Shown here: positions 11,355 to 22,140 of the stretch, in pieces | How positions within the stretch are numbered: position 1 is the stretch's first letter | Layout of the letters: each line of letters begins with the position of its first letter | Origin: Bettongia penicillata ogilbyi | Taxonomy: Eukaryota > Chordata > Mammalia > Diprotodontia > Potoroidae | Direction: 5' to 3' | NCBI GenBank assembly: GCA_023548195.1 | Contig: JAJHZJ010000008.1 | Location: 957,999 to 1,021,998, forward strand | Length of the DNA stretch: 64,000 nt | Notes under the pieces: generated by a model | What the model saw: only the letters and a program-made list of their open reading frames with translations | Told to the model about the DNA's origin: nothing | Database searches by the model: none | Translations under genes and position numbers: made by a program

Positions 11355-11578
11355 CATTTACATTGTGCTGAATACTTTTTACAAATCTCAACTCATTTGA
11401 TTCTCACAATCTTCCAGGGAGGTAAACACTATTATTCTTCACTCTTTACAGTTAAAGAAAATGTGTGAAGTGGTACACTCATGGTCACACAGCAAATAAG
11501 TGTCTGAGGCTGGATTTGAACCCAGGATCTCTTGATTCGAGGCTTAGCACTCTATCCACCACACCATCAACTGATCAA
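11355..11578 (-). mobile_element. MIR SINE inserted in L2
   Basis: Reverse MIR: 'tctcaactcatttgattctc', 'ggtcacacagcaaataagtg', 'ggctggatttgaacccagg', ending 'cactctatccaccacacc'. It separates the L2 coding relic from its 3' tail. Confidence 0.85.
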
Positions 11579-11582
11579 TAAT

Positions 11583-11722
11583 ATTGAATTATTTGCATGT
11601 TGTCTTCCCCACTAGAATGTGAGCTGCTTGAGGGTAGAAGCCAGGCTTTTTGTCTTTCCTCACATACCCAGTATAAGTCCAGTGCTTGTCACAGTAAGTA
11701 CTTAATAAATGCTTGATTAATT
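11583..11722 (+). mobile_element. L2 LINE 3' end
   Basis: A typical L2 tail: 'ccactagaatgtgagctgct', 'gagggtagaagccaggc', then 'agtacttaataaatgcttga'. It completes the L2 that starts near 10,290. Confidence 0.85.
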
Positions 11723-11739
11723 ACCACCCAATTCAGTTA

Positions 11740-12470
11740 AACAAACGTTAAAATCTCTATTTTATTCAGTGTTATGATAATTAAAAAAAGGCAAACCAAA
11801 ACCAAAAACAATCTCTTCCCAAAAGGAGTTTACTAGCTGATACAGCATATAAATACATATATAGAGACAATAACTAAAAGGTCATTTAAAGAGGAATAAG
11901 ACATTAACTTGCCAAAATTATTAAGAAAGACTTCTTATAGAATGCTTAACCTGAGCTAAGCCTTGAAAGAAATTGAGGATTTTCAGAACTGGAATAAGGA
12001 GGAATATATCCTAGGCATGGGCTATAAGGTGAATACTGAGTTCAGTATGGAAAGTAGCCAGTTTGGAGGAAAATGATGGATGACTGCAGAGACACCTGGG
12101 AAGGTTTTTGTGAAATATGAAAAAAAAAAATAGAAAAAGTTGTAGCATTATCTTTAAGAAAATTATCTTGGCTGTTCTGTGGAGAATGGATTGGGAAATG
12201 GAAAGACTGGAAGTTATCTGAGTAACTGCAGGGAGGTTGGTGCAGTAGCGGGGGTGAAAGGTAAAGGGAACTTGACCTGGAGCTGGTCAGTGTTTGCATG
12301 AAGAGAAGGGGACAGATTAAAGTGCTCTTATAATGGCAGGACAAGACTTAACTGTGAATATTGGAGGGCTGGGGGAGTTTGAATATTTGAGAATAACTCC
12401 AAGTATAACTGAGTGATGGAAAAAATTACAATTTTTTTTTTTAAGGAAGGAAAACAGCGCAAAAGGTGAC
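11740..12470 (-). mobile_element. L2 LINE, opposite orientation
   Basis: Reverse L2: 'cccaaaaggagtttactagc', 'cctgagctaagccttgaaag', 'ttggctgttctgtggagaat', 'ctggagctggtcagtg'. It sits tail to tail with the preceding plus-strand L2. The frame at 12,042-12,344 is part of its decayed ORF. Confidence 0.7.
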
Positions 12471-12589
12471 AGGGTTTCTTTTTAACAGAGATTCAGAGGT
12501 TTACACTTTCTTTGATTTTTGTCTATATATAAATATACCTACGTAAGTACATAATTTTATAACCACCAATGGAAACAAAAAAGTAAAAT

Positions 12590-12672
12590 TATTATATAAT
12601 ATATATGTGTGTTTATATGGTGTGTATGTGTGTGTATGTATACATATATGTATATATATATATATATATAAA
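12590..12672. repeat. (TA)n/(TG)n low-complexity tract
   Basis: Mixed TATATG and GTGTGTATG words ending in about eleven TA units, directly before a MIR. Confidence 0.85.
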
Positions 12673-12701
12673 TGTTTGTATTATGCAATTATTATATAAA
12701 T

Positions 12702-12955
12702 ATGCAGCTAGGTGGCGCAGTCGATAGCACACTGGACCTGCAGAGAGTTCTGAATGCTCTGACATTTAGAAACTATGTGACTTTGTTAAAGAATTTAACC
12801 TCTGTCAGTCTCAGTTTCCTCATCTTACAAAATTGGGATAATAATAGCAAGTATCTCACAGAGTTTTTGTGAGAATCCAATGAGGAAATGATTGTAAAGC
12901 ACTTAGCACAGTGCCTAGTGTATAGTAAAAACAATATAAATGTTCTTTATTACTT
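12702..12955 (+). mobile_element. MIR SINE, near full length
   Basis: 'gcagctaggtggcgcagtcg' starts the tRNA-like head. It continues with 'cagtttcctcatcttacaaa' and ends 'agcacttagcacagtgccta' then 'ttctttattact', the MIR 3' tail. Confidence 0.9.
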
Positions 12956-13104
12956 GCATATTTATTTATACAAATACATGAAGATATTTATACACTACCT
13001 ATCGTGGAAAACAAAAATGGATTATGACTTTCATACTGAATTGCCTTTAGAGATTTTGTTGAACACTAAAAATAAATCAAAATTAGAGGAGCTCCCATTT
13101 GCCA

Positions 13105-14010
13105 AGGACTTGAAAGTCCCTTGAATTCAATTAGTATTTGAGCAGGGATTTTTCTACATTATCCTTAGCAAGAGGTCATCCTGCCTTTGAATAAAGCCCT
13201 CTGATGAGTGGGAGTCTACCACCAACCAGGGCACACAATGCATTTCTCTTTGGGTCAACTCTAATGGTCAGATGTTTTTCTTATATTGAGTCAAAATTGT
13301 TTTTCCTGTCACGTCTTTTGGTTGTTCCAAGTTCTAGTGTCTAGAACCAAGTAGTAGTTGAATAACTTTCTACCTCATTTTCTAGAAGCCATTTAAATGT
13401 ATAAAGATAGTATTTCAACCCATTCCCCAAATTTATTCTTCTTGAAGCTAAACACCCCTAAATTTTTTCAACAATTTCCCATGATTTAGAGTTCTTTCAT
13501 CTACCGCCTCTGATCATTCTAGATCAACACTTCCCTCCTTCAAGTCTAAAATCAAAAGCAATATTACAAACATAACCTTATTCAGAGAAGTGCAAAGAAA
13601 TTTTGTTTTCCTTAATGTAGTCTAAAATTGAATTTGGGAGGTTTTTTTTTACCTGCTATGTCAGACAATTTGCTAATACTGAGTACAGAGTCATAGCCTC
13701 GCAGTCTCCATATTTAGAATAGAAGCTATTTTCTAACTCTTCATGTATTTTCCATCTTGTACCTGTCAAGCTACTTTATTTTAGTACAAATGTAGTCCTT
13801 TATTTTTGTCTCTATTACTATTAAATTTCATCACATTAAAACTGTTCCAGCCTTCTTTCCTCCCCAAAGTTTTTGTTTTAGATCTTTATACTGAGTTCCA
13901 GTATAGTAGAGTTTTCTCTTAACTTTATATCATCTGCAAATGGGACAATAACGACTTTCTATGAATTTGTCCAAGTCATTGATTAAAATGTTATATAATG
14001 TGGAGCTATG
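13105..14010 (-). mobile_element. L3/CR1 LINE, decayed
   Basis: Reverse CR1/L3 3' half: 'ttcttatattgagtcaaaat', 'ttcttgaagctaaacacccc', 'atcatctgcaaatgggacaa', 'gtccaagtcattgattaaaa'. These words and their order are characteristic of the amniote CR1/L3 end. Confidence 0.7.
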
Positions 14011-14650
14011 CCAACTCAATGTTAAATAATCTTATGACATGAAAATATTCAAGAAAATTTAATCATAAGTAGTAAAAACACTATAATTTCAGAGGTAGTA
14101 TTTCTTTATAGGGTTAAAATATTAAGTGAATAAATAAAGGTATGGGGAGGATTCACCTTTGGGAAACCGAGGTAAAGAGAATATAAGTGCTAACTTTTTC
14201 ATGGAGAGGTAATGACACACCTGAGATGATATAAATGGATCATCCCTTCTTTACCTTCCCAAATCAGAGACAATTTAAGTGCTCAAAGATCCCATGATGC
14301 TTTAGGACTTTTTAACTCATCTTTGTCCTTTCTTAGGTAGCAGATGAAGAAGTTATACTTTTAAAAAAATCACCAACATAAATGGAAAAATATGAATCAA
14401 TCCTATACATAGTTGTGAAGAAAAAAATCACTTTCTCATCTAAGAGGGAGTGAACATTAGCAGTCAGCAACATGATTGAAAAATGCTGTTATTGCATTCT
14501 CAACCCATATCTTTCTTGATAGTTGATAATGCTTTGGGAAAAGTTCATCATTACCTAGGACTACTGTTGTAATTTTTTTTTTCTGATTTCAGGTATAATT
14601 TGGCTGTTTGCAGGTATAGGGTCCTTTTCTATTTTTATTTTTTGACACCT
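14011..14650. other. No recognised feature
   Basis: AT-rich unique sequence. Frame 14,561-14,788 overlaps the DNA element to its right and is not a gene. Confidence 0.45.
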
Positions 14651-14651
14651 A

Positions 14652-14849
14652 CAAGGGTTGGGGAACCAACAGCCTTGAGGCCATATGTGACCCTCCTCAA
14701 GTGTGGTCCTTTGACCAAATCTAAACTTTGTGGAACAAATTTCCTGAATTAAAGGATTTGTTCTGTAAAACTTGGACTCAATCAACAAGCTGCACCTGAG
14801 GATCTAGAAGTGTACACATGGCCTCAAGCCTGCAGGTTTTCAACCATGG
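14652..14849. mobile_element. Palindromic hAT-type non-autonomous DNA element
   Basis: The two ends are inverted repeats. The left end reads GGTTGGGGAACC then CCTTGAGGCCATATGTG. The right end, reversed, reads GGTTGAAAACC then GCTTGAGGCCATGTGT. The centre reads 'ggatttgttctgtaaaactt'. The TIR style, starting near CARGGGTTGGGGAACC, fits hAT MITEs known from marsupials. No clear 8-bp target duplication remains. Confidence 0.75.
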
Positions 14850-14880
14850 CCAGTCAGTGACTGGACAAAGAAATAAAGGA

Positions 14881-14920
<40 letters not shown>

Positions 14921-14921
14921 A

Positions 14922-14986
<65 letters not shown>
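14881..14986. repeat. (GT)n(GA)n compound microsatellite
   Basis: About eleven GT units pass directly into about forty GA units with two small interruptions. Frames on both strands here (Ser/Leu on minus, Arg/Glu on plus) are repeat translations. Confidence 0.95.
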
Positions 14987-14991
<5 letters not shown>

Positions 14992-15106
14992 GGTTGGTTT
15001 TGTTTGGGTTTTTTGTGTTATTGTTCACACATGGATTTTCATCAGTGTAGACAACTCTCAACATGGAAGTTTCCTCTCTCAATGCATCATTTTCTCCAAA
15101 TGTCCA

Positions 15107-15322
15107 AGGCAGGCAGCAGATAAAGCTCTGGGCCTGGAGTCAGAAAGAGCAGAGTTCAAATCTGGCCTGAGATACTTACTAATTTAACGACCCCAGGCAA
15201 GTCTCTTAACCCCTGCCTGCATAAAACCAGAGAAGGAAATGACAGCCACTCCAGTATTTTGCCAAGGAGACTTCATGGACAGGTGATCTTCAAGGTCAGA
15301 CACAACTGAACCACGGCAATAT
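15107..15322 (+). mobile_element. MAR1-like marsupial SINE
   Basis: 'ggcctggagtcagaaagagc', 'gagaaggaaatgacagccac', 'attttgccaaggagac' and 'gtcagacacaactgaacc' are in order. The 'cctcatctgtaaaatg' core is deleted, so the copy is short. Confidence 0.85.
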
Positions 15323-15354
15323 GTGCTCAAGGCAGACTCAACCTATGAAATAGC

Positions 15355-15445
15355 TTTCATAGCTATAGTGTCTGTGGCAAAACTTGAACCTAGGTCTTCC
15401 TGATTTGAAAATCTCTTCTCAATCTACTAAACTATGATGCCTTTC
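15355..15445 (-). mobile_element. MIR fragment
   Basis: 'cttgaacctaggtcttcctg' then 'tctactaaactatgatgcc' is the reversed tRNA-like part of a MIR. Confidence 0.55.
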
Positions 15446-15729
15446 AATGGGGAGAGGAGGTATATCTATGTATAAGCTATATTCAAACCATTTTATTTTG
15501 GCAAAGTCCTAGAAACCATATAGACTTTATATTAATAGAGAAGGGTCATAGAAAGGTCTTACATGGCCAGGATGTGAATTATACCTCTCTCCCTTCTATT
15601 TAATTATACTTTATATTGTATAGTCTGGTACTGTGATTTCCTTGATCTAGGGGACTCTAGGTGAGGAAATTTTCTTCAAAAATGAATATCAACAACTCTT
15701 TTGAAAATTGTAATCTGAAAAGAGAGCTG

Positions 15730-15852
15730 CCTGGAGTCACAGAGAGGTGAACTAGATTGTCCATTGTCACATAACCAGCATGTTTCAGAGAATGGACTTG
15801 AACCCAGAGCATCCTAACTCAGTGAATAGATCTGTCGATTATAGCACTCTAT
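15730..15852 (-). mobile_element. MIR fragment
   Basis: 'tcacataaccagcatgttt', 'gacttgaacccagagcatcc' and 'attatagcactctatatg' follow the reverse MIR order. Confidence 0.6.
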
Positions 15853-16483
15853 ATGTATCATTATCAGGAAGAAAAACCACCTTTCTCCATGGCAAAGAAA
15901 AAAAAAGTTAAATGAGCTTATGAAGTGTTTTTTTTTTTTTTTTGGTTTCTATTTCATTTTTAAAGTTTTTCTTAAATATGCAGTCAGTAGAATTTTCAGT
16001 CACCCACAAGTATATGCAAGACCATCTATGTATATACATAGTCATATAATTCTATATTTTCAGGGCTTTTTGGGTACATTTTAAGTTGAAATACCAGAGT
16101 AAGTGAAATGAGGAAGACTGTATCGTTCTCAAGACCTAAGTCTCTGTCTTTGCCATTCCCTTTATAATATAAACATCTTCAAAACTCTTTGATGTAATTG
16201 GAATGCTGCCCAAGTAGCTCTTTGAAAATATCTCACATAAATCAACATGTCTGAAATTTTGCTTTTTTCATTTAATCCAACCAATTCCTTCATTTCCCGA
16301 TTTTTTTTTTGTTTCTTAGACTTGTTTAAAGAAGGACCAAAGATTCACAAAATTCCAATTATTTTCAATTTTGCACTTTTTTGATTAGAGGGTAATTAAC
16401 TGTCTACATAGAAATTATTAGTATTTATATTTTATTTTAAATCTTCAAAGGCTGAGACATATATGGAAAGAAGCTTGCTCTGG
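15853..16483. other. Unique sequence, no recognised feature
   Basis: Contains a T15 run at about 15,928. No repeat or gene seen. Confidence 0.45.
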
Positions 16484-16540
16484 ATGTGTGTGTGTGTGTG
16501 TGTCTGTATGTGTGTGTGTGTGTATGTTGTGTTGTGTATT
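16484..16540. repeat. Imperfect (TG)n microsatellite
   Basis: Two TG runs separated by TCTGTA, then GTTGTGTTGTG. It marks the left edge of the repeat-free block that follows. Confidence 0.9.
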
Positions 16541-16559
16541 TATCCCTGCCAGTTATAAT

Positions 16560-17300
16560 CTGATAACGTGGTTCCATACTGTGTTTTTGCACAACAATGT
16601 GCTCATGAAACTAAAGCTACACAGTGAGTGGGCACATTAGCCATCATTTTGCTCGATCGCTTGGGAGAGATTAAATTTATTCATTTTTAGAACAGATAAT
16701 CAAATATTAAAACGTTAACGTAAAGGGAGGCGGAATTGTTGAGCTGTGACGCCTGCTCATTGCCAAAACAATAGACTAGATGCAGTGTTTGGGAGCTTCT
16801 TGGCAAGATGTTAAGGGGGAATTTTCAGTGGCTCTTTTTGAGTCATTTGCATTTGGTTTATCTAAAGTGAAATCCATTCATTTTTATTGAACTGTAATTC
16901 TAGTAATTTACAATATTTACATGCTGTGGTTAGATTGAAATCAGTCCTTAATTCAAATTCAATCTAAATTTACTGCATAGTAATTAGGGCTTTGTAACTG
17001 ACACTAGGGGCCTATTGATTTAATGAAAAACTTAACCTTACAGTAAGTGTTTAATTAGTTGCTGCGGTGGATTCTGTGCTGTCCTAAATTGTGGACTTTA
17101 GAGAATCAGGTACTAATTTAAATTACACAACTATATAAAGATCAGAACTATTTTTTTACATGTAGCCTAACAGATGAATTAATTTCTTCCTCTTTGAAAG
17201 GGATAAGGGAAAGAGGCAGTAATGAAAGTAATTTCCTACCCTGCCTAATTTCATGGACGGCCAGCGTTAGCTATCCTGGAAATGATTACCTACTTCTGTT
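16560..17300. other. Repeat-free block, candidate conserved enhancer
   Basis: 740 bases without any interspersed repeat or long frame. It is dense in homeodomain-like AT words (TTAATTAG at 17,051, TAATTTAC, TTTAATGA) and contains an AP-1 site TGAGTCA (16,839-16,845) overlapping an octamer ATTTGCAT (16,845-16,852). It also contains 'acggccagcgttagctatcc'. This texture is typical of deeply conserved vertebrate non-coding elements. Conservation itself cannot be seen from one sequence. Confidence 0.4.
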
Positions 17301-18420
17301 AAATATTGATATAAAGAGTTATGAAAATTAAAAGTCAATGAGATTTTCTTCAAGGATTATTTTTGTAAAGGCAAAACTGAAACAATATATGTCTATTTAA
17401 AAGAGGTATTCTCTTGATGTTAGAAAGAAAAGAGGATAATCCAAAATAAAACTGAAGATATTTTCCTTTAGAAATGACGAATCTTTTGCCAAAAGGGTCT
17501 CTCTATTTTTTTTTAAAATTATCAGTTTTGCTTATTTTCAAAACAAAGTTTCAAAATGCAGCTAGATTGTAGGTTTTATTTGTGTTTTTGTAAATAGTCT
17601 TACATAGGTTCTGTATTGAAATTAGACATGGATCAAGATAAGTCATTTCTTTAATTTTGAAGGCAATCCCTTTCTTATGATTTATTTTAAGCATTACAAT
17701 AAGGCATGACAGTAAGGGGGCTTTTGCGACTATGTTTTAGCTTGCCTGTAATCTGTCAGTTATCTATCTGCTTCATTTCTCTTAGAGTGAATTTGTGTTC
17801 TCAAAGCTAGAAATAGTAATGTTGCCATATAAAACTTAGAGATTAATGCCAAAGGGATGAAGATTCCTGCTGGCACATTATTCATTCCCTGTCTAATTTA
17901 TATTAGATGTGTTAAAGGTACAGGGAAAAAAGAACTTCTTTACCATTACCTTTTTTATTTTCCATTTCTAAAGAAAACTCAGAAAAAAAAGTTGGTGTCA
18001 GGACCTAAAGGAAGAGATATTTTTAAACTGAAAAATACTAACACTTTTATGAATATTTTAAAATAAATTAAATTACAATCCCTTTCAAAGACTAAATGTT
18101 GATGATACCATAATAAAACTAAAACATTTATAAATTGATATTAAATAGTTAATTCACAAATAGTACATCACTGACAAAAATCCTAACAGTTACTAAGTTG
18201 TTCCAATATCAATTATGCTATATTATGCTGGGATTAAAATAGAAAATACATGACATGAGCTTTAACATAAGAAACTTAACACTTGTTGCAAATGAGTGGT
18301 AAATACTTTCAGTTAAATGATTTTTGTTTACTTTAATACAATGAAAGAAATTTCATTTGAATTAAATACCTCAAAAGTGATTTACAAATACAGCAAAATT
18401 CCAAAACTTGAAATTAGCTA
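17301..18420. other. AT-rich unique sequence
   Basis: No recognised repeat. The frame at 17,857-18,066 (Lys-rich) has no support as a gene. Confidence 0.45.
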
Positions 18421-18424
18421 ATAA

Positions 18425-18515
18425 GTATTAAGCCCCTACTAAGTGCCATGCACCATCCTAGGTTCTGGAGATAAGAAGAAAAATGAAACTGTGCCAGTCC
18501 AGAAGGAGCTTTGTT
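18425..18515 (-). mobile_element. L2 LINE 3' end fragment
   Basis: 'cccctactaagtgccatgca', 'ggttctggagataagaagaa' and 'cagaaggagctttg' match the reverse L2 tail. It is interrupted by the adjacent SINE. Confidence 0.6.
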
Positions 18516-18519
18516 TTCT

Positions 18520-18770
18520 GTTGAGTCATTTTTTCAGTCCTGTATGACTCTTCTTGACCACATTTGGGGTTTTCTTGGTAAAGATACCGAAGTGGTTTGC
18601 CAGTTTCATCTCCAGCTCATCTTACAGGTGAGGAAACTAAAGCAAACAGGGTTGGGTGACTTCCCCAGGATCATCCAACTAGTATCTGATGCCAGATTTG
18701 AACTCAGGAATATGAGTCTTTCTGACTCCAAGCCTAGCCTTCTATCCACTGTGACACATGGCTGCCACTG
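18520..18770 (-). mobile_element. MAR1-like marsupial SINE
   Basis: 'gagtcattttttcagtcctg', 'catttggggttttcttggta', 'acaggtgaggaaactaaagc', ending 'tctatccactgtgacaca'. Frames on both strands here (18,511-18,827) are SINE translations. Confidence 0.88.
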
Positions 18771-19600
18771 TACATTGTTCCCCTTGGAACAACATATACA
18801 CAGGTAAAGTCTTGTAAAAATGTGCAAAATAAATTATATGACTAGAGTTTTTGTCCACTAAAATTTCCAATTTGAATTCAAACTGAATTTAAGACAAAGC
18901 ACTATAGTAAGTTGCTTTTTTTCCACTAACCTTACCTTTTATTGAAAAATATGGCTCACTTAGAAATGTGAGACAATACTGAAATATAAGAGGGTCTTCT
19001 AACTCATCATCATCTCCCCTTAGTAAAATGAAGATGACAAAATCAAATAGGTTAAGTCTTAAACTTCTACACTCTAACTTCTCTATATCATTAGAAGAAT
19101 CTCTTTAAAAAAAGATTATAGCATTGCTGTTTCCGACACTATGGTTAATGCTGTGTCAAATCATTCATTATCAATCTCTCTTTTCAGATGTATATAATAT
19201 GATTATAAATATTTTGGTTTAGTAGAAAAACATTTTAGTTTTCACTGGGAAAGCTAATCTAAAGAAATTCTTTATATGATTTTTAAAACATCAGGAATAC
19301 CAGGTGATATGTAATTATATTGGCTTAGACTAGGTGTTGTGAATTTCCTTTAAGAGGAAAATTATATTTTGACTGAAGGTTGGTGTGAAGGTTGATATAG
19401 CCATATATCAAATCAAGGTTGATATGTCCATAAATATGTGATAAGAATATTTTTAGTTGGTAGGCAAAATTTTAAAATGGGAATCAGAATACATTGAGTT
19501 AGGCCAGGTCTTTGTAGCGTAAATTGAAATAGGAAGTTGATCATTATTTGAATTCAGGATTATAAATTGCCTTTAGCTCATGGATTATTTAAAAATTCAT
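18771..19600. other. Unique sequence, no recognised feature
   Basis: A short internal direct repeat, 'aaggttgatat', occurs at about 19,391 and 19,414. Nothing else stands out. Confidence 0.45.
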
Positions 19601-19604
19601 TTGT

Positions 19605-19900
19605 TCATTTGACAAGTATTTATTAAGGATATGCTACTTGGTTCAGAGCATATAGTCCCTGCCATGGTGGGAATACATAGATGTATAAGCCTTCAAGGGG
19701 CTTACATTTCAGGGGGGAAGGAAATGCCTTCAGATATGATACCAGGTCAAAAAGTATAAAAAGTATAAGGGAGTACAAAGAGAGACAGTTGAAGCTTAGA
19801 GGAAAGAGACATGTCTCCACCTGCAATTATCAAAGACCTTTTCATGAACATGTTGAGTTGGGTTTTGAAGAACGGGAATAATTCTGGTTAATAGAAAGCA
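19605..19900 (-). mobile_element. L2 LINE fragment
   Basis: 'gacaagtatttattaaggat', 'ccttcaaggggcttacattt', 'catgttgagttgggttttga' are in reverse L2 order. Confidence 0.7.
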
Positions 19901-19907
19901 GAAGGAT

Positions 19908-20132
19908 AGATGAAACAGTAGCTAGTGCACTGGACCTGGAGTCAAAGACTTGAGTAAAAATTTGGCCTCAGACATTTACTCGCTATGTGACCCAGAGAAA
20001 GTCACAATTCTGTTTTCCTCATCTGTAAAGTGACTTGGAGAAGGAAATGACAGACTCCAGTATCTTTGCCTAGGAAACCCCAAATGGGGTCATGAAGAGT
20101 CCGATATGACTCAATGACTGAATAACTACATG
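19908..20132 (+). mobile_element. MAR1-like marsupial SINE
   Basis: Begins 'gtagctagtgcactggacct', continues 'ttggagaaggaaatgacaga' and 'accccaaatggggtcatgaa', and ends 'ctcaatgactgaataacta'. It abuts the L2 on its left. Confidence 0.88.
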
Positions 20133-20494
20133 CAAAGCATCCCAATAAGATTTTCCCTTTTATGTCATCATCATGTGACAGAATGACTTGGGCTGTTGAA
20201 AGTCTTGGGAAGCACAAGCAAAAGCAAGTCCTACAGCAAGAGAAAAGGATCTGTTGTCCCAGAACCATTCCAGAAAGCTTTATCAACATTTTGGTTTCCT
20301 TCCTTCCTCTTCCTTTCTCTACCTATCTATGTGTACATCAGTGATGGGAGTGCAACTATCCAGGAAATCACAGATTGTTGATGGATTAAATTTTGTGCAA
20401 AACATATTGCTGAGCCCTAGAGGCAGATGCAAAAAATTTAGGCTGCATTTTTTAGAGGATGCATCACAATCATACATATATAAAACTACATAAT
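20133..20494. other. No recognised feature
   Basis: Several short overlapping frames lie at 20,162-20,493. Their overlap in different frames argues against any being coding. Confidence 0.4.
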
Positions 20495-20822
20495 AATAAC
20501 AACCATAGTCAATATTTGTTTGTAAAGCATTTTCACATGGTGCTTCATTTGAACCTCACAACAACTCTCAGGGGTAGTTATTTCCATTTTACAGATGAGG
20601 AAACTGAGGCAATTAGAGATTAAGTAACTTGCCCTGAGTCTCATAGCTATTAAATGTCTGAAATAGAATTTGAACTCAAGTCTCCCCAGTTCCCAATTCT
20701 GTATAGTATTCGATAGCCCAGTGCACCATGGAGCATACAAGAAAGAAGTAGTAGAGCTAGGATTTGAACTCAAGCCTTCTGATTACAATTTTTTTAGTCT
20801 TTTCACTACACCATACTATGTC
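20495..20822 (-). mobile_element. MIR SINE with partial duplicate end
   Basis: Reverse MIR from 'gtaaagcattttcacatggt' through 'acagatgaggaaactgaggc' to 'tttgaactcaagtctcccc'. A second copy of the end follows ('ggatttgaactcaagccttc', 'ttttcactacaccatacta'), suggesting two overlapping MIR fragments. Confidence 0.8.
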
Positions 20823-21904
20823 TGACACAGAGAGGTTTGTGAATAAAGAGCACCACTGCTCAGCTTTAGAATATTTCCACCTTTCTATGAAGTGTCCCAA
20901 TTTTCTTCTGTAGTGCTTCAACTAACTTAGCAAAGCCCTATTTAATATCTGTGAAAGTGAAAACAATTTTGTGAAATTTGATTGGTTATCTTAAAGTTCC
21001 AGGGAGTTAAAAGCAAATACATACAAATAGCTAAATGAATTAAGGCAAAAATGAGACTAGTTTTGTCTGGTTAATCCTTCTGATTTTTTTTTTCACTTGT
21101 ATCTGGATGAGCCCATATAAACAGTCTTGCAATTTGGGAGATTTGAATAAGGGAAGCAGTTACAACCATCAGGGAGATCTATGGGGATCTATGATGGACA
21201 TCATGGATCTGTGATAGAGTTCATAGATCTCTAATCTCTGGGGAAGGAAGGGAGGTGTCTATTGCCTCTATCTCTAAAGAGAGCATCAGTATTTCTCTGG
21301 GAACTGCTTAGGAGCAGCATATAAAATTGGGGAAGATTCCAGGCATGGGTGCTGATGTTTAATAAGAACCATTTTAACTCTGATGGTTGAACGGTGTGTT
21401 TTAGAAGAAGTGGCAACAAGGATCCTGGTGAGATTTTTGAAGCATTTGATCACCTGAATGGCTTTCCTTGAGGGTTTGTGTTCCATCCCCTGTAATTTGT
21501 TTGTTCCAAGAAGACTGTTATGTGCATTATACTGTCTTAAAAAGTGCTAGAGGTCTTGGGTACATACAACTGCAAAGGACTGTATGATAAGTTTAATGAC
21601 AGCCACATGACAGCAACACCTTATTCTCTTGAGTGGGCCTGTGTCAGAAGAGACAGAACCCTGGCTGTCAATGGCATCAAATTCCTGACAGGCAGTACAT
21701 TTGATCTGCCATTTGTAATTTCAGTAACATGTATACTCAGGTATTCTTCAAAGCTGCTAAAAATCATTTTGGGAAAAGTAGAATCAAATTGTTTTCCCTA
21801 AAATAATTTAGAAATTCTAGAACTTGAATGTTTTAAATTGGTAAGAGTCTCAAAGTACGTATGCGTGCCTGTCTCAGCCAGCTTTGTCTGTAAACATAAT
21901 AAGT
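20823..21904. other. Unique DNA; 21,240-21,730 mildly conserved-looking
   Basis: Around 21,175-21,235 the word GATCTATG/GATCTGTG recurs four times in degenerate form. 21,540-21,730 has balanced composition ('gctgtcaatggcatcaaatt'). Frame 21,544-21,801 (85 codons) is not recognised and has no splice support. Confidence 0.4.
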
Positions 21905-22140
21905 AGCATTTATTTAGTACTTTCAGGTTTTCAATGTGCTTTATAAATATCTCATTTTATTCTCAGAAAAATCCATTGAGGTAGGTACAATTACTATCCC
22001 CATTTCACAGATAATGAAACATGGACAAACAGAGGTAAAGTGAATTTCCCAGGGCGATGCAGTTAATTACTGTCTGTGATCAAATTTGCCCTTGTGTTTT
22101 CTTCACTCCAGGTCTAGCACTCTATCCATAGCATCACCTA
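21905..22140 (-). mobile_element. MIR SINE
   Basis: 'gcatttatttagtactttca', 'tatccccatttcacagataa', 'agtgaatttcccagggcgat', ending 'gcactctatccatagcatca'. Confidence 0.8.

Noticed and set aside
14840..15187. Ser/Leu-rich and Arg/Glu-rich frames on both strands
   Set aside because: They run over the (GT)n(GA)n microsatellite and into a MAR1 SINE.
21175..21235. Degenerate GATCTATG tandem words
   Set aside because: Only about four imperfect copies, too short and diverged to call a repeat array.
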